Part shown: piece by piece, positions 1-7,250 of the stretch
Layout of the letters: every line of letters begins with the position of its first letter
Position numbering within the stretch: the stretch's first letter is position 1
NCBI RefSeq assembly: GCF_036884845.1
Contig: NZ_CP145732.1
Span: forward strand, 3,348,001-3,412,000
DNA from: Pseudomonas sp. MAG733B
GTDB taxonomy: Bacteria > Pseudomonadota > Gammaproteobacteria > Pseudomonadales > Pseudomonadaceae
Direction of reading: 5' to 3'
Length of the DNA: 64,000 nt
Notes under the pieces: model-generated
Database searches by the model: none
Told to the model about the DNA's origin: nothing
The model's input: only the letters and a program-made list of their open reading frames with translations
Made by a program: the position numbers and the translations under genes

Positions 1-16
1 CACGTTGCCTTGAATG

Positions 17-928
17 TCATTTGGCGAATCGCTTCGCTCCGGCGACGCAGAGGATCACTGCGAGCGTGACGCCAAGCATGCCAATGCTGACGTGTTCGTG
101 CAGCAAGGTGGCCGCCAGTGCCAAGCCAAAAAACGGTTGCAGCAGTTGCAGTTGGCCGACGGCGGCAATCCCGCCTTGGGCGAGCCCGCGATACCAGAAC
201 ACGAAACCGATCAGCATGCTGAACAGCGACACGTACGCCAGGCTGAACCACGCTGGCGTGCTGATCCCGTTGAACGACGCCGGCATCCGCCACCACGTCA
301 GCACCGCCATCACCGGCAACGCCAGCACCAGCGCCCAGGAAATCACCTGCCAACCGCCGAGCGTGCGCGACAACTTCGCGCCTTCGGCATAACCGAGGCC
401 GCAGGCCAGGATCGCCAACAGCATCAGGATGTCGCCCTGCGGTGAGGCGGTCAGGCCTTGGGAGGCGGCGAACCCGACCACCAGCAGACTGCCCAGGACC
501 GAGAAAATCCAGAACACCGGCCGTGGGCGCTCGCCGCCGCGCAGTACACCGAACACCGCCGTCGCGAGTGGCAGCAGGCCGACGAAGACGATGGAGTGCG
601 CCGAGGTCACGTACTGCAAGGCCAGCGCGGTCAGCAGGGGAAAGCCGACCACCACGCCCATAGCCACGATGATCAGCGGCACGATTTGGCTGCGCGCAGG
701 GCGTTTTTCCTTGAACAACAGCAGCAGGCACAGCGCCAGAGTCGCCGCGATGGTGGCGCGGGCCACGGTCAGGAATACCGGGTCAAATTCGAGCACCGCC
801 AGCCGGGTCGCCGGCAGCGAACCGCTGAAGATCACCACACCGATCAGGCCATTGATCCAGCCACTGGCATTGCTGTCCAGCGTCCGGTTTTGCAGGTTCG
901 AAGTCCGTTCCATCTGGCTTACGCTCAC
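17..928 (-). CDS. EamA/DMT-family inner-membrane exporter
   Basis: A 303-residue, strongly hydrophobic protein with about ten membrane segments in two similar halves, as in EamA (drug/metabolite transporter) carriers. The first helix begins near residue 24 (GLIGVVIFSGSLPATR). A positively charged loop containing KEKRPARSQ follows the third helix region. The substrate cannot be read from the sequence; amino acids or small metabolites are usual for the family. The longest start is a GTG at 928, and an ATG at 913 gives a protein five residues shorter; neither has a strong ribosome binding site. It is divergent from a MocR-type regulator at 1003, which probably controls it through the shared intergenic region. 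Family assignment is firm, function open. Confidence 0.85.
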   Translation of the reverse strand: MSVSQMERTSNLQNRTLDSNASGWINGLIGVVIFSGSLPATRLAVLEFDPVFLTVARATIAATLALCLLLLFKEKRPARSQIVPLIIVAMGVVVGFPLLTALALQYVTSAHSIVFVGLLPLATAVFGVLRGGERPRPVFWIFSVLGSLLVVGFAASQGLTASPQGDILMLLAILACGLGYAEGAKLSRTLGGWQVISWALVLALPVMAVLTWWRMPASFNGISTPAWFSLAYVSLFSMLIGFVFWYRGLAQGGIAAVGQLQLLQPFFGLALAATLLHEHVSIGMLGVTLAVILCVAGAKRFAK

Positions 929-944
929 TTATTGATTGCACGAA

Positions 945-959
945 AGCCATCGTATGGCT
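945..959. promoter_or_regulatory. Perfect palindrome between EamA exporter and MocR regulator
   Basis: AGCCAT-CGT-ATGGCT is a perfect inverted repeat with 6-bp arms and a 3-bp spacer. It lies midway in the 70-90 bp divergent region between the exporter and the MocR gene. It is a candidate operator for the adjacent regulator. No binding data are implied. Confidence 0.4.
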
Positions 960-1002
960 GAGTATCAATACAATCAAAAAATTGTCATGGATACATCTCG
1001 AC

Positions 1003-2334
1003 ATGCCTCGTTCCCGCTACAAAACCCTGGTTGACGCCTTTGCCGCCGACATTCGCTCGGGGCAACTGCCGCCCGGTACGCGCCTGCCGACGCACCGGCA
1101 ACTAGCCACCGAGCACGGCCTGGCGCTGGTCACCGCCAGCCGGGTGTATGCCGAGCTTGAAAGCATGGGCCTGGTCAGCGGCGAAACCGGGCGCGGGACG
1201 TTTGTCAGGGAAACTTCGCTGCCGCCGGGGCAGGGCATTTCGCAGTCCGTGGTGGCCGCGGGAATGATCGATCTGAACTTCAACTATCCGTCATTGCCCG
1301 GACAAGCTGACCTGTTGCGCAACGCGCTGCGTCAGCTCGCGTTGTCCGGCGATCTCGAAGCCCTTCTGCGCTACCAGCCCCACGCCGGACGCCTGCACGA
1401 ACGCGCTTCAGTCGCGCGGCATTTGGGCGAGCGGGGTTTGAGTGTGCCGGCTGAACAGGTGTTGATCGTCAGCGGCGCCCAGCATGGCCTGGCGGTGGTG
1501 ATGATGACGCTGCTCAAGCCCGGCGACGTGATCGCCGCTGACGCGTTGACCTATCCGGGTTTCAAGACGCTGGCCGAGACACTGCACCTTGAAGTCTTGC
1601 CCATTCCCGTGACGGAAAACGGGCCTGATTTGGCCGCGCTGGAGAAACTCTGTCGCAGCCGTCCGGTACGCGCCGTGTACTCGATGCCGACTTTGCACAA
1701 TCCGCTGGGCTGGGTGATGGATGTCGAGCAGCGCGAACGGTTGGTGGCGATTGCGCGCCAGCATGACCTGACGATCATCGAGGACGCGGCCTACGCGTTT
1801 CTTGCCGAAAACGTTCCGCCACCGCTGGCTGAAATGGCGCCCGAGCGAACCGTGTACGTCAGCGGTTTATCCAAGAACATCGCCACCGGTTTGCGCGTCG
1901 GCTTTATCGCCGCGCCAGCGCAATGGATCGCCGGGTTTGAACGCACGATCATGGCGACCACCTGGAATACGCCGGGCGTGATGACGGCGATTGCCACGGC
2001 CTGGCTCGACGACGGCACCGTGCTCAAACTGGAAGCGCAAAAACGTGCGGACGCTCAGGCCCGGCAAGCGCTGGCGCGCGAGGTGCTGGCGGGGCTCAGG
2101 ACCATCAGCCATCCGTCGTCGTATTTCATCTGGCTGCCGTTGGCCGAAGACGCCCGTGCCGACCAGATCGCCATGGCGTTGATGCGCGAGCAGGTGTCGG
2201 TGTCGCCCGCCGAACCCTTTGCCATCACCACCCATGTGCCGCACGCGATTCGCCTGGCGCTGGGCTCGGTGGACATGGACTCGCTGCGCCAGGCGTTGGT
2301 GAAAGTGAAGAGGGTGGTTGGCTATTACTCATAG
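1003..2334 (+). CDS. MocR-family regulator (GntR wHTH fused to aminotransferase-like domain)
   Basis: The 443-residue protein has an N-terminal GntR winged helix (residues about 1-70, SRYKTLVDAFAADIRSG and the wing GETGRGTFV). A fold-type I aminotransferase-like domain follows from about residue 100. The PLP-lysine region reads YVSGLSKNIATGLRVGF, so the Schiff-base lysine is present. Upstream are the Asn/Asp residues of a PLP pocket (HNPLGW, IIEDAAYAF). Such proteins are transcription regulators that bind PLP and sometimes an amino compound, not aminotransferases. The ATG at 1003 is preferred because GntR domains start just before this motif; a TTG at 982 would add seven residues. It is divergent from the EamA exporter, its likely target. 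The ligand is unknown. Confidence 0.9.
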   Translation: MPRSRYKTLVDAFAADIRSGQLPPGTRLPTHRQLATEHGLALVTASRVYAELESMGLVSGETGRGTFVRETSLPPGQGISQSVVAAGMIDLNFNYPSLPGQADLLRNALRQLALSGDLEALLRYQPHAGRLHERASVARHLGERGLSVPAEQVLIVSGAQHGLAVVMMTLLKPGDVIAADALTYPGFKTLAETLHLEVLPIPVTENGPDLAALEKLCRSRPVRAVYSMPTLHNPLGWVMDVEQRERLVAIARQHDLTIIEDAAYAFLAENVPPPLAEMAPERTVYVSGLSKNIATGLRVGFIAAPAQWIAGFERTIMATTWNTPGVMTAIATAWLDDGTVLKLEAQKRADAQARQALAREVLAGLRTISHPSSYFIWLPLAEDARADQIAMALMREQVSVSPAEPFAITTHVPHAIRLALGSVDMDSLRQALVKVKRVVGYYS

Positions 2335-2424
2335 CGGATGCTCTCAGGGTAGTTTTCTTCAATACGTGCACTAGTGGGCTCTTTACCTTGGGGCCTGGTT
2401 CAATTGACTGAGAGTAGGTGTGCG

Positions 2425-3012
2425 ATGAGTTTGATCATGTCCATGGCCGCGTTTGCGCTGGCCGCTTCAATCACGCCGGGGCCGGTGAACATCGTGGCAT
2501 TGAGTTCGGGGGCGCGTTTCGGCTTCAAGGCCAGTCAGCGGCATGTGGCCGGGGCGACCCTGGGATTTGTGTTGCTGCTGGTGCTGATGGGGCTCGGCTT
2601 GCATGAGTTGTTGCAGATTTGGCCGGCCATGACCCAGGTTGTGCAATGGGCCGGTGTGGCGTTCCTGTTGTACATGGCGTTCAAACTGGCGGCCGACAAC
2701 GGGCAACTGGAGGCGAAGGACTCGGGCCGCGCGCCGTCGATGCTGTATGGCGCGGTCATGCAATGGCTCAATCCGAAGGCGTGGCTGGCCTGCGTGGCCG
2801 GCATGGGCGCATTCGTTGCCGATGGCGAGGCGCGTTTAGTCTGGCAATTCGCGGCGGTGTATCTGGTGATTTGCTATGTGTCGGTCGGGTGCTGGGCCTA
2901 TGCAGGGACGTTCTTGCGCGGCTATCTGAACAACCCGGCGGGCATGCGCTGGTTCAACCGGGTCATGGCGTTGTTGCTGGCGGTGAGTGCGGTGTATCTG
3001 CTGTTGCCTTGA
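2425..3012 (+). CDS. LysE/RhtB-family amino-acid exporter
   Basis: The 195-residue membrane protein has the LysE/RhtB signature near the N-terminus (FALAASITPGPVNIVALSSG) and about six hydrophobic segments. The second half contains WLNPKAWLACVAGMGAF, the conserved second motif of the family. Its role is export of an amino acid or homoserine-like compound across the inner membrane; the substrate is not predictable. The start at 2425 follows a purine-rich stretch (GAGAGTAGG) and fits the family length of about 200 residues. It lies 90 bp after the MocR gene and ends directly against a convergent AraC regulator gene, with no gap. Confidence 0.88.
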   Translation: MSLIMSMAAFALAASITPGPVNIVALSSGARFGFKASQRHVAGATLGFVLLLVLMGLGLHELLQIWPAMTQVVQWAGVAFLLYMAFKLAADNGQLEAKDSGRAPSMLYGAVMQWLNPKAWLACVAGMGAFVADGEARLVWQFAAVYLVICYVSVGCWAYAGTFLRGYLNNPAGMRWFNRVMALLLAVSAVYLLLP

Positions 3013-3846
3013 TCAGCCGCGATACTGTCCCGGCGTCGCCGCCAGATGCTGTTTGAACGCCCGTTGAAAATGCGCCTGATCGGCAAATCCTGCTTCGAGT
3101 GCAACATCGGCGATCAGCTTGCCGCTGCGCAATTGATCCCGGGCGAACTGGATGCGCCGGTTGACCAGGAAGGCGTGGGGCGTCATGCCGTAATGCTGCT
3201 TGAACGCGCGGATCAGGTACGACGGCGACAACTGCGCCGCCTCGCAAATGTCTTCGAGCTTGAGCATCTGCGTGCAGTGTTCGCGGATGAAATCGGCGGC
3301 GCGTTCCAGTTTGAAATTCGGCTCGCGCAACGGCTGATCGATCGGGTTCAGCCGTAGCTGCACTTCGCTGAAAAACTCCACCGCCGCGCTGTGTTTGCGC
3401 AGCACATCCTGCTGCGGATCGACCAGCACTTCATACAAAGCTTCAAGACCCGCAAGCAGATCAACGTCAGCAGTATGAGTGATCGCAAATCGGCGAAACG
3501 CCAGGTCATCGCTGAATCCAAGTTGATGCTGCAAGTCAGTGAGCCACGCGGTATCGACGTACAGCATCAGGTACGACCAGGGCTGGTCGTCGATCGGATT
3601 GCAGGCATGCACATCACCGGGATTCATCAGCACCACGGTGCCGGCGCTGACCTCGAACTGTGATTGCTCGTGGACATAAGTGCTGCGCCCGGCGGTGATC
3701 GCACCGATGGAAAAGTGCTCGTGGGCGTGCCGGGTGTAGCAGACCTCGCGCCCATCGGCGATGGCGCGCGCCTCGATGAAGGGCAGGGCGTCATCGCGCC
3801 AGAAACGCGGGGCCTTGTCGGTGTCCTTGGGCTTGGAGAGCTTCAT
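3013..3846 (-). CDS. AraC-family transcriptional regulator with cupin sensor domain
   Basis: 277 residues. The N-terminal half is an AraC-type cupin (HAHEHFSIGAITAGRSTYVHE, then VVLMNPGDVHACNP), which normally binds a small ligand. The C-terminal 100 residues hold two helix-turn-helix motifs (LEDICEAAQLSPSYLIRAFKQHYGMTPHA and IADVALEAGFADQAHFQRAFKQHLAATPGQY). It is convergent with and abuts the LysE-type exporter at 3012. Regulators of this architecture often control a neighbouring LysE exporter, so that pairing is a reasonable inference. Confidence 0.92.
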   Translation of the reverse strand: MKLSKPKDTDKAPRFWRDDALPFIEARAIADGREVCYTRHAHEHFSIGAITAGRSTYVHEQSQFEVSAGTVVLMNPGDVHACNPIDDQPWSYLMLYVDTAWLTDLQHQLGFSDDLAFRRFAITHTADVDLLAGLEALYEVLVDPQQDVLRKHSAAVEFFSEVQLRLNPIDQPLREPNFKLERAADFIREHCTQMLKLEDICEAAQLSPSYLIRAFKQHYGMTPHAFLVNRRIQFARDQLRSGKLIADVALEAGFADQAHFQRAFKQHLAATPGQYRG

Positions 3847-3879
3847 GGTCAGTCCTTGGCAGATCAGCGGCGGAGTGTA

Positions 3880-4383
3880 TTAGCTCTCGCCGTTAAAGGC
3901 TCGTTGCAGCTCGGCGATATTCAGTTTTTTCATTTGCATCATCGCCGCCATGGCGCGCTGGGATTTGGTTGTGTCAGGGTCTTTGAGCATCTCCATCATC
4001 GCCACCGGCACGATCTGCCACGACACGCCGTATTTATCCTTGAGCCAGCCGCACTGCTGCGCCTCAACCGGCCCGCCAGCGGACAACCGTCCCCAGAAGT
4101 GGTCAACTTCTTCCTGGGTCTGGCAGTTGACCTGGAACGAGATCGCTTCGTTGAACTTGAAGTTCGGACCACCGTTGAGGCCGGTGAACGTCTGTCCATC
4201 GAGTTCGAAACTGACCGTCAGTACCGAACCCTCGGCGTGACCGTGAACCTCTTGTCCAGCCTTGCCGTAATGCGTGATGGCGGTGATTTTTGCGTGATCG
4301 AAGATCGCACAATAGAAATTCGCAGCCTCTTCGGCCTGGCCATCGAACCACAGGCAGGGCGTGAGTTTTTGAGCGTGGAGCAT
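3880..4383 (-). CDS. VOC-family protein (PhnB/3-demethylubiquinone-methyltransferase-like)
   Basis: 167 residues from the ATG at 4383, which is preceded by the purine-rich GGAGACCC. The sequence matches the PhnB-like branch of the vicinal-oxygen-chelate fold: TPCLWFDGQAEEAANFY at the start, NGGPNFKFNEAISF in the middle and GWLKDKYGVSWQIVP near the end. These proteins are small soluble dimers of uncertain biochemical role. The reading frame continues upstream to 4467, but that extension lacks family similarity. It stands alone, 33 bp upstream of the AraC gene on the same strand. Confidence 0.85.
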   Translation of the reverse strand: MLHAQKLTPCLWFDGQAEEAANFYCAIFDHAKITAITHYGKAGQEVHGHAEGSVLTVSFELDGQTFTGLNGGPNFKFNEAISFQVNCQTQEEVDHFWGRLSAGGPVEAQQCGWLKDKYGVSWQIVPVAMMEMLKDPDTTKSQRAMAAMMQMKKLNIAELQRAFNGES

Positions 4384-4493
4384 GGCGGGTCTCCTTGGCA
4401 GGTTTTTGCATGCTGGACTATCAGCGTAGCCAGCCTCGGCTTGTCTGGTTGTGCCGTAGATCGCCAAGTGTGTTGGGAGATGTGTAAAAAGGA

Positions 4494-4607
4494 GTCAAAT
4501 TGACCTCTTTAATTGTCGATAAGACTATTTATGGGTGGAGTCGATATGACTCATGTTTTATCAAGTAACTGATTTATAAGGCTTCAAAATCTGGCACGAG
4601 ACTTGAT
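4494..4607 (+). promoter_or_regulatory. Putative NO-responsive sigma-54 promoter (three NorR-type boxes, IHF site, -24/-12)
   Basis: Three GT-N7-AC boxes, the consensus of NorR/FhpR enhancers, lie at 4494-4504 (GTCAAATTGAC), 4515-4525 (GTCGATAAGAC) and 4540-4550 (GTCGATATGAC). An IHF-like sequence, TATCAAGTAACTG, is at 4559-4571. A -24/-12 element, TGGCACGAGACTTGAT, is at 4592-4607; it matches sigma-54 consensus except that the -12 GC reads GA. Order and distances resemble E. coli norVW. The predicted transcript begins near 4618, 30 bp before ppyR. The regulator gene is not in this window. Confidence 0.6.
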
Positions 4608-4647
4608 ACACCGTACGTACAACTGAACTGCGACAGGAGTACGGAAA

Positions 4648-4896
4648 ATGTTCCATTTCTTCAGCAATCCTCAGAATGTTCTGCAACTCTCAAGCCGTGT
4701 ACTCGGCGTTGGCCTGGCGATGCTGCTGGCCGGGATCTACGGCGCTTACCTTTACGAAGGTCACCTGTCGATCATCGCGCTGGTGTCGTTGCACGCAATG
4801 ACCATCGTCGGTCCGACCTTGCTGAAAATCGGTTATGTGATGCGCCTGCTGTCCCAGCACCGGTTGAGCAAGCCTCTGAAAGTGGCGCTGGCCTGA
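4648..4896 (+). CDS. ppyR: Small membrane protein, PpyR-like
   Basis: 82 residues with two hydrophobic segments (VLGVGLAMLLAGIYGAYLY and IIALVSLHAMTIVGPTLL) and a basic C-terminus (RLLSQHRLSKPLK). Size, the N-terminus MFHFFSNPQNVLQLS and the position directly before an NnrS gene match P. aeruginosa PpyR, a membrane protein linked to psl and pyoverdine expression that lies in the fhp (flavohaemoglobin) region. The ribosome binding site is ACAGGAG. Its stop TGA overlaps the nnrS start by one base (TGATG), so translation is probably coupled. The upstream promoter suggests induction by nitric oxide. The name rests on recollected similarity and synteny, not on an alignment. Confidence 0.6.
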   Translation: MFHFFSNPQNVLQLSSRVLGVGLAMLLAGIYGAYLYEGHLSIIALVSLHAMTIVGPTLLKIGYVMRLLSQHRLSKPLKVALA

Positions 4897-6050
4897 TGCG
4901 CAAACTGGCCGGCGCCCCAGTCTTCAGTCTCGGCTTTCGTCCGTTCTTCCTGGCGGGCGCCGCGTTCGCCGCACTGGCGGTAGCGATCTGGGCGCTGTGG
5001 CTGTACGGCCGATTACCCGGCGCGCAACCGGTGGGCGGCATGCTTGCGTGGCACCGGCATGAAATGCCGTTCGGGTTCGCCGTGGCGATCATCGCCGGGT
5101 TCCTGCTGACGGCGGTGCCGAACTGGACGGGTCGACCAGGGCTCAAGGGCTGGCCGTTGATCGGGCTGGTGCTGGTTTGGCTGCTGGCACGGATCGTCTG
5201 GTTGTTGCCGGTTTCCCCTGCGGTGTTGCTGTTGCTGCAAGTACCTTTCCTGCCGCTGTTGGCCGGGGTGCTGGGCCGCGATCTGGTGGCTGCACGCAAG
5301 CGTGACAATTATCCGATTCTGTTGATGGTCGCGTTGCTGGCCGGGTGTCAGGCCATGACGCTGTGGGGCCTCTGGATCGACGACGTCGGCCTGCAACGGC
5401 GTGGTGCGTTGGCCGCGCTGTGGCTGGTGGCTGCGCTGATGAGTGTGATTGGCGGGCGGGTGATTCCGTTCTTTATCCAGCGTGGTTTGAATCGTCCGGC
5501 TTCACCGATTGCCAATCCATGGCCGACGCGGGTCCTGATGGTGAGTGGTTTTTTTGTTGCGCTGACATTTGCCCTTGGCTTGCACGACGTGCCCAGGCTT
5601 TGGCTGGCGGCGGTATTTTTGTTGATGGGTGTTTTGCACGTGTTTCGTCTGTGGCGATGGCATGACCGCGGCATGTGGGGTGTGCCGTTGTTGTGGTCGT
5701 TGTATCTGTCTTATGTGTGGCTGGTGGTGGCGGTTTTTGCCATGGCGTTGTGGCACCTGGGCGTGATGCCGCAGCAGAGTCTGGCGACTCACTCGCTGGC
5801 GGTGGGTGGCGTGGGTGGGTTGATTCTGGCGATGATTGCTCGGGTTAGTCTGGGGCATACGGGGCGCGCTTTGGTGCCTTCGAAAGCGATTGTTGCGGGG
5901 TTTGTTCTGGTGTTGTTTGCGGGGGTTTTGCGGGTGGTGTTGGTGCCGTTTTCCGGGTTGGGGCTGGGGTTGTCGGCGTTGCTTTGGTGTTTGGGGTTTG
6001 GGGTGTTTTTGGTGCGTTATAGCGGGGTTTTGTTTGGGCCTAGGGTTTGA
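4896..6050 (+). CDS. nnrS: NnrS-family haem/copper membrane protein
   Basis: 384 residues with about twelve membrane segments. It starts with SLGFRPFFLAGAAFAALAV and has LAWHRHEMPFGFAVAIIAGFLLTAVPNWTG, which carries the conserved histidines of NnrS. Later come GGRVIPFFIQRGL and HSLAVGGVGGLILAMIARVSLGHTGR, also family signatures. NnrS proteins protect cells against nitric oxide and related iron damage. The gene is coupled to ppyR by a one-base overlap and shares its promoter. The last ~180 bases are very rich in G and T (5881-5940 has 6 C and 4 A in 60 bases), unlike the rest of the gene. The gene ends 15 bp before a long chromosomal repeat. Confidence 0.9.
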   Translation: MRKLAGAPVFSLGFRPFFLAGAAFAALAVAIWALWLYGRLPGAQPVGGMLAWHRHEMPFGFAVAIIAGFLLTAVPNWTGRPGLKGWPLIGLVLVWLLARIVWLLPVSPAVLLLLQVPFLPLLAGVLGRDLVAARKRDNYPILLMVALLAGCQAMTLWGLWIDDVGLQRRGALAALWLVAALMSVIGGRVIPFFIQRGLNRPASPIANPWPTRVLMVSGFFVALTFALGLHDVPRLWLAAVFLLMGVLHVFRLWRWHDRGMWGVPLLWSLYLSYVWLVVAVFAMALWHLGVMPQQSLATHSLAVGGVGGLILAMIARVSLGHTGRALVPSKAIVAGFVLVLFAGVLRVVLVPFSGLGLGLSALLWCLGFGVFLVRYSGVLFGPRV

Positions 6051-6064
6051 TTTTTTTGATTTGA

Positions 6065-6630
6065 GTACATATCCGTTGCTGCGGTAACGGCGGCTTATGG
6101 TTTCGCCCTTACGGCGACTCCCTTTGGCAAACGCCGGAGTGCCGGCCCAGCCCAAAGGAAGCAAAGGTCTCGCCCCTTACGTACGGCTCCTCGCTAAGGC
6201 TCGGTGTTCCTTCGCTCCGGCATTCATCCGGGGGCATCGCCTCCGGTCTGCTTCGCGACGACCTCCTCTCGATGTGTGCGGCTTCGCCGCACGGCGCTAC
6301 GCGCCCACCCCCGGATGAACGCCTCCACTCAGCCTCCCGATGGGGCGGGTGGATCAAAAGCGGCAGGCGAGCTAACGCTCGGCCTGTTGAGTGGTGAAGA
6401 GCTTGGGTGTACGCCGATCCACTGTGGGAGCCAGCCTGCTGGCGATGGCGGCCTGACAGCCGACCTGATTTTGTGCTGTATCACGCCCAATGTAGGAGCA
6501 GCCTCGTTGCACTCGACAGCTCCTACAGGGAAATGTGCACGAACTAATGACCAGGCCGGCCGGTAGGCCGCCTCGCGGTGCCGTAAGGGCGGAACCCTAA
6601 GTCGCCGTTACAAAAACAACGGATATGTAC
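6065..6630. repeat. Long interspersed repeat, short copy, with inverted ends
   Basis: A non-coding stretch of about 566 bp between nnrS and iorA. It begins GTACATATCCGTTG and ends CAACGGATATGTAC, so the ends are inverted; similarity extends inward roughly 50 bp. The left part is near-identical to 41268-41620. The centre (6423-6464) is a REP-like sequence starting TGTGGGAGCCAGCC, followed by a second hairpin with TGTAGGAGC at about 6500-6537. The right inverted arm is mostly missing compared with the copy at 41268-43476. Short open frames inside lack any protein signature, and I call no gene. The rest of the gap (6631-6787) shows nothing recognisable. Confidence 0.8.
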
Positions 6631-6787
6631 ACCCGAACCAACACAACTTGCGTGACCGGTGGTCGATACACCCCAGCCACCGGATCAATTTGCGCTTAGC
6701 TGTAGAGATAACCCGAGGCGCGCGTAGGTTCCAGATCACCACAGCGACGCCCCCCTTCAGAACACCGTGAGTCTGAGGACCTTCGCA

Positions 6788-7243
6788 ATGTTGACCCTGA
6801 ACATCAATGGTCAGGACCAGGAGCTGGATGTCCCTGCGGACATGCCGTTGCTCTGGGTCTTGCGCGATGTCGCGCACCTGACCGGGACCAAATTCGGCTG
6901 CGGCATGGCCCAATGCGGCGCCTGCACCGTGCACGTCGATGGCGCTCCACTACGCTCCTGCATCACCCCCGCCACGGCCGTGGCCCACGGGCAAAAAATC
7001 CTCACCATCGAAGGCCTGTCCACCGACGGCTCGCACCCGGTGCAACAAGCCTGGGCTGAGCTCGACGTGGTGCAGTGCGGTTACTGCCAGTCCGGGCAGA
7101 TCATGTCGGCGGCGGCGTTGCTGGCGAAGATTCCGCAACCGACCGACAGCGACATCGATCAGGCGCTGTCGGGCAACATCTGCCGTTGCGGCACCTATCC
7201 AAGAATCCGCGCCGCGGTCAAACGCGCCGCCGAGTTGGGTTGA
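6788..7243 (+). CDS. iorA: Isoquinoline 1-oxidoreductase-type [2Fe-2S] subunit
   Basis: 151 residues, the usual length of the small iron-sulfur subunit of IorAB-type molybdenum hydroxylases. An N-terminal plant-type [2Fe-2S] ferredoxin cluster is seen as [17 protein letters not shown] plus the later Cys of RSCITP. The C-terminal [2Fe-2S] domain has [12 protein letters not shown] and [11 protein letters not shown]. It passes electrons from the molybdopterin subunit to the cytochrome. The ATG at 6788 is chosen over a GTG at 6767 because it follows TGAGGA at good spacing and starts the conserved MLTLNINGQ. It is first of three genes, iorB following after 7 bp. The natural substrate (aldehyde or N-heterocycle) is not certain. 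Confidence 0.9.
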   Translation: MLTLNINGQDQELDVPADMPLLWVLRDVAHLTGTKFGCGMAQCGACTVHVDGAPLRSCITPATAVAHGQKILTIEGLSTDGSHPVQQAWAELDVVQCGYCQSGQIMSAAALLAKIPQPTDSDIDQALSGNICRCGTYPRIRAAVKRAAELG

Positions 7244-7250
7244 GGTGGCC

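Noticed and set aside
6097..6566. Overlapping open frames of 70-120 codons inside the first long repeat
   Set aside because: They lie in repeated, palindrome-rich DNA on both strands, lack ribosome binding sites and have low-complexity Arg/Pro/Ser-rich translations.
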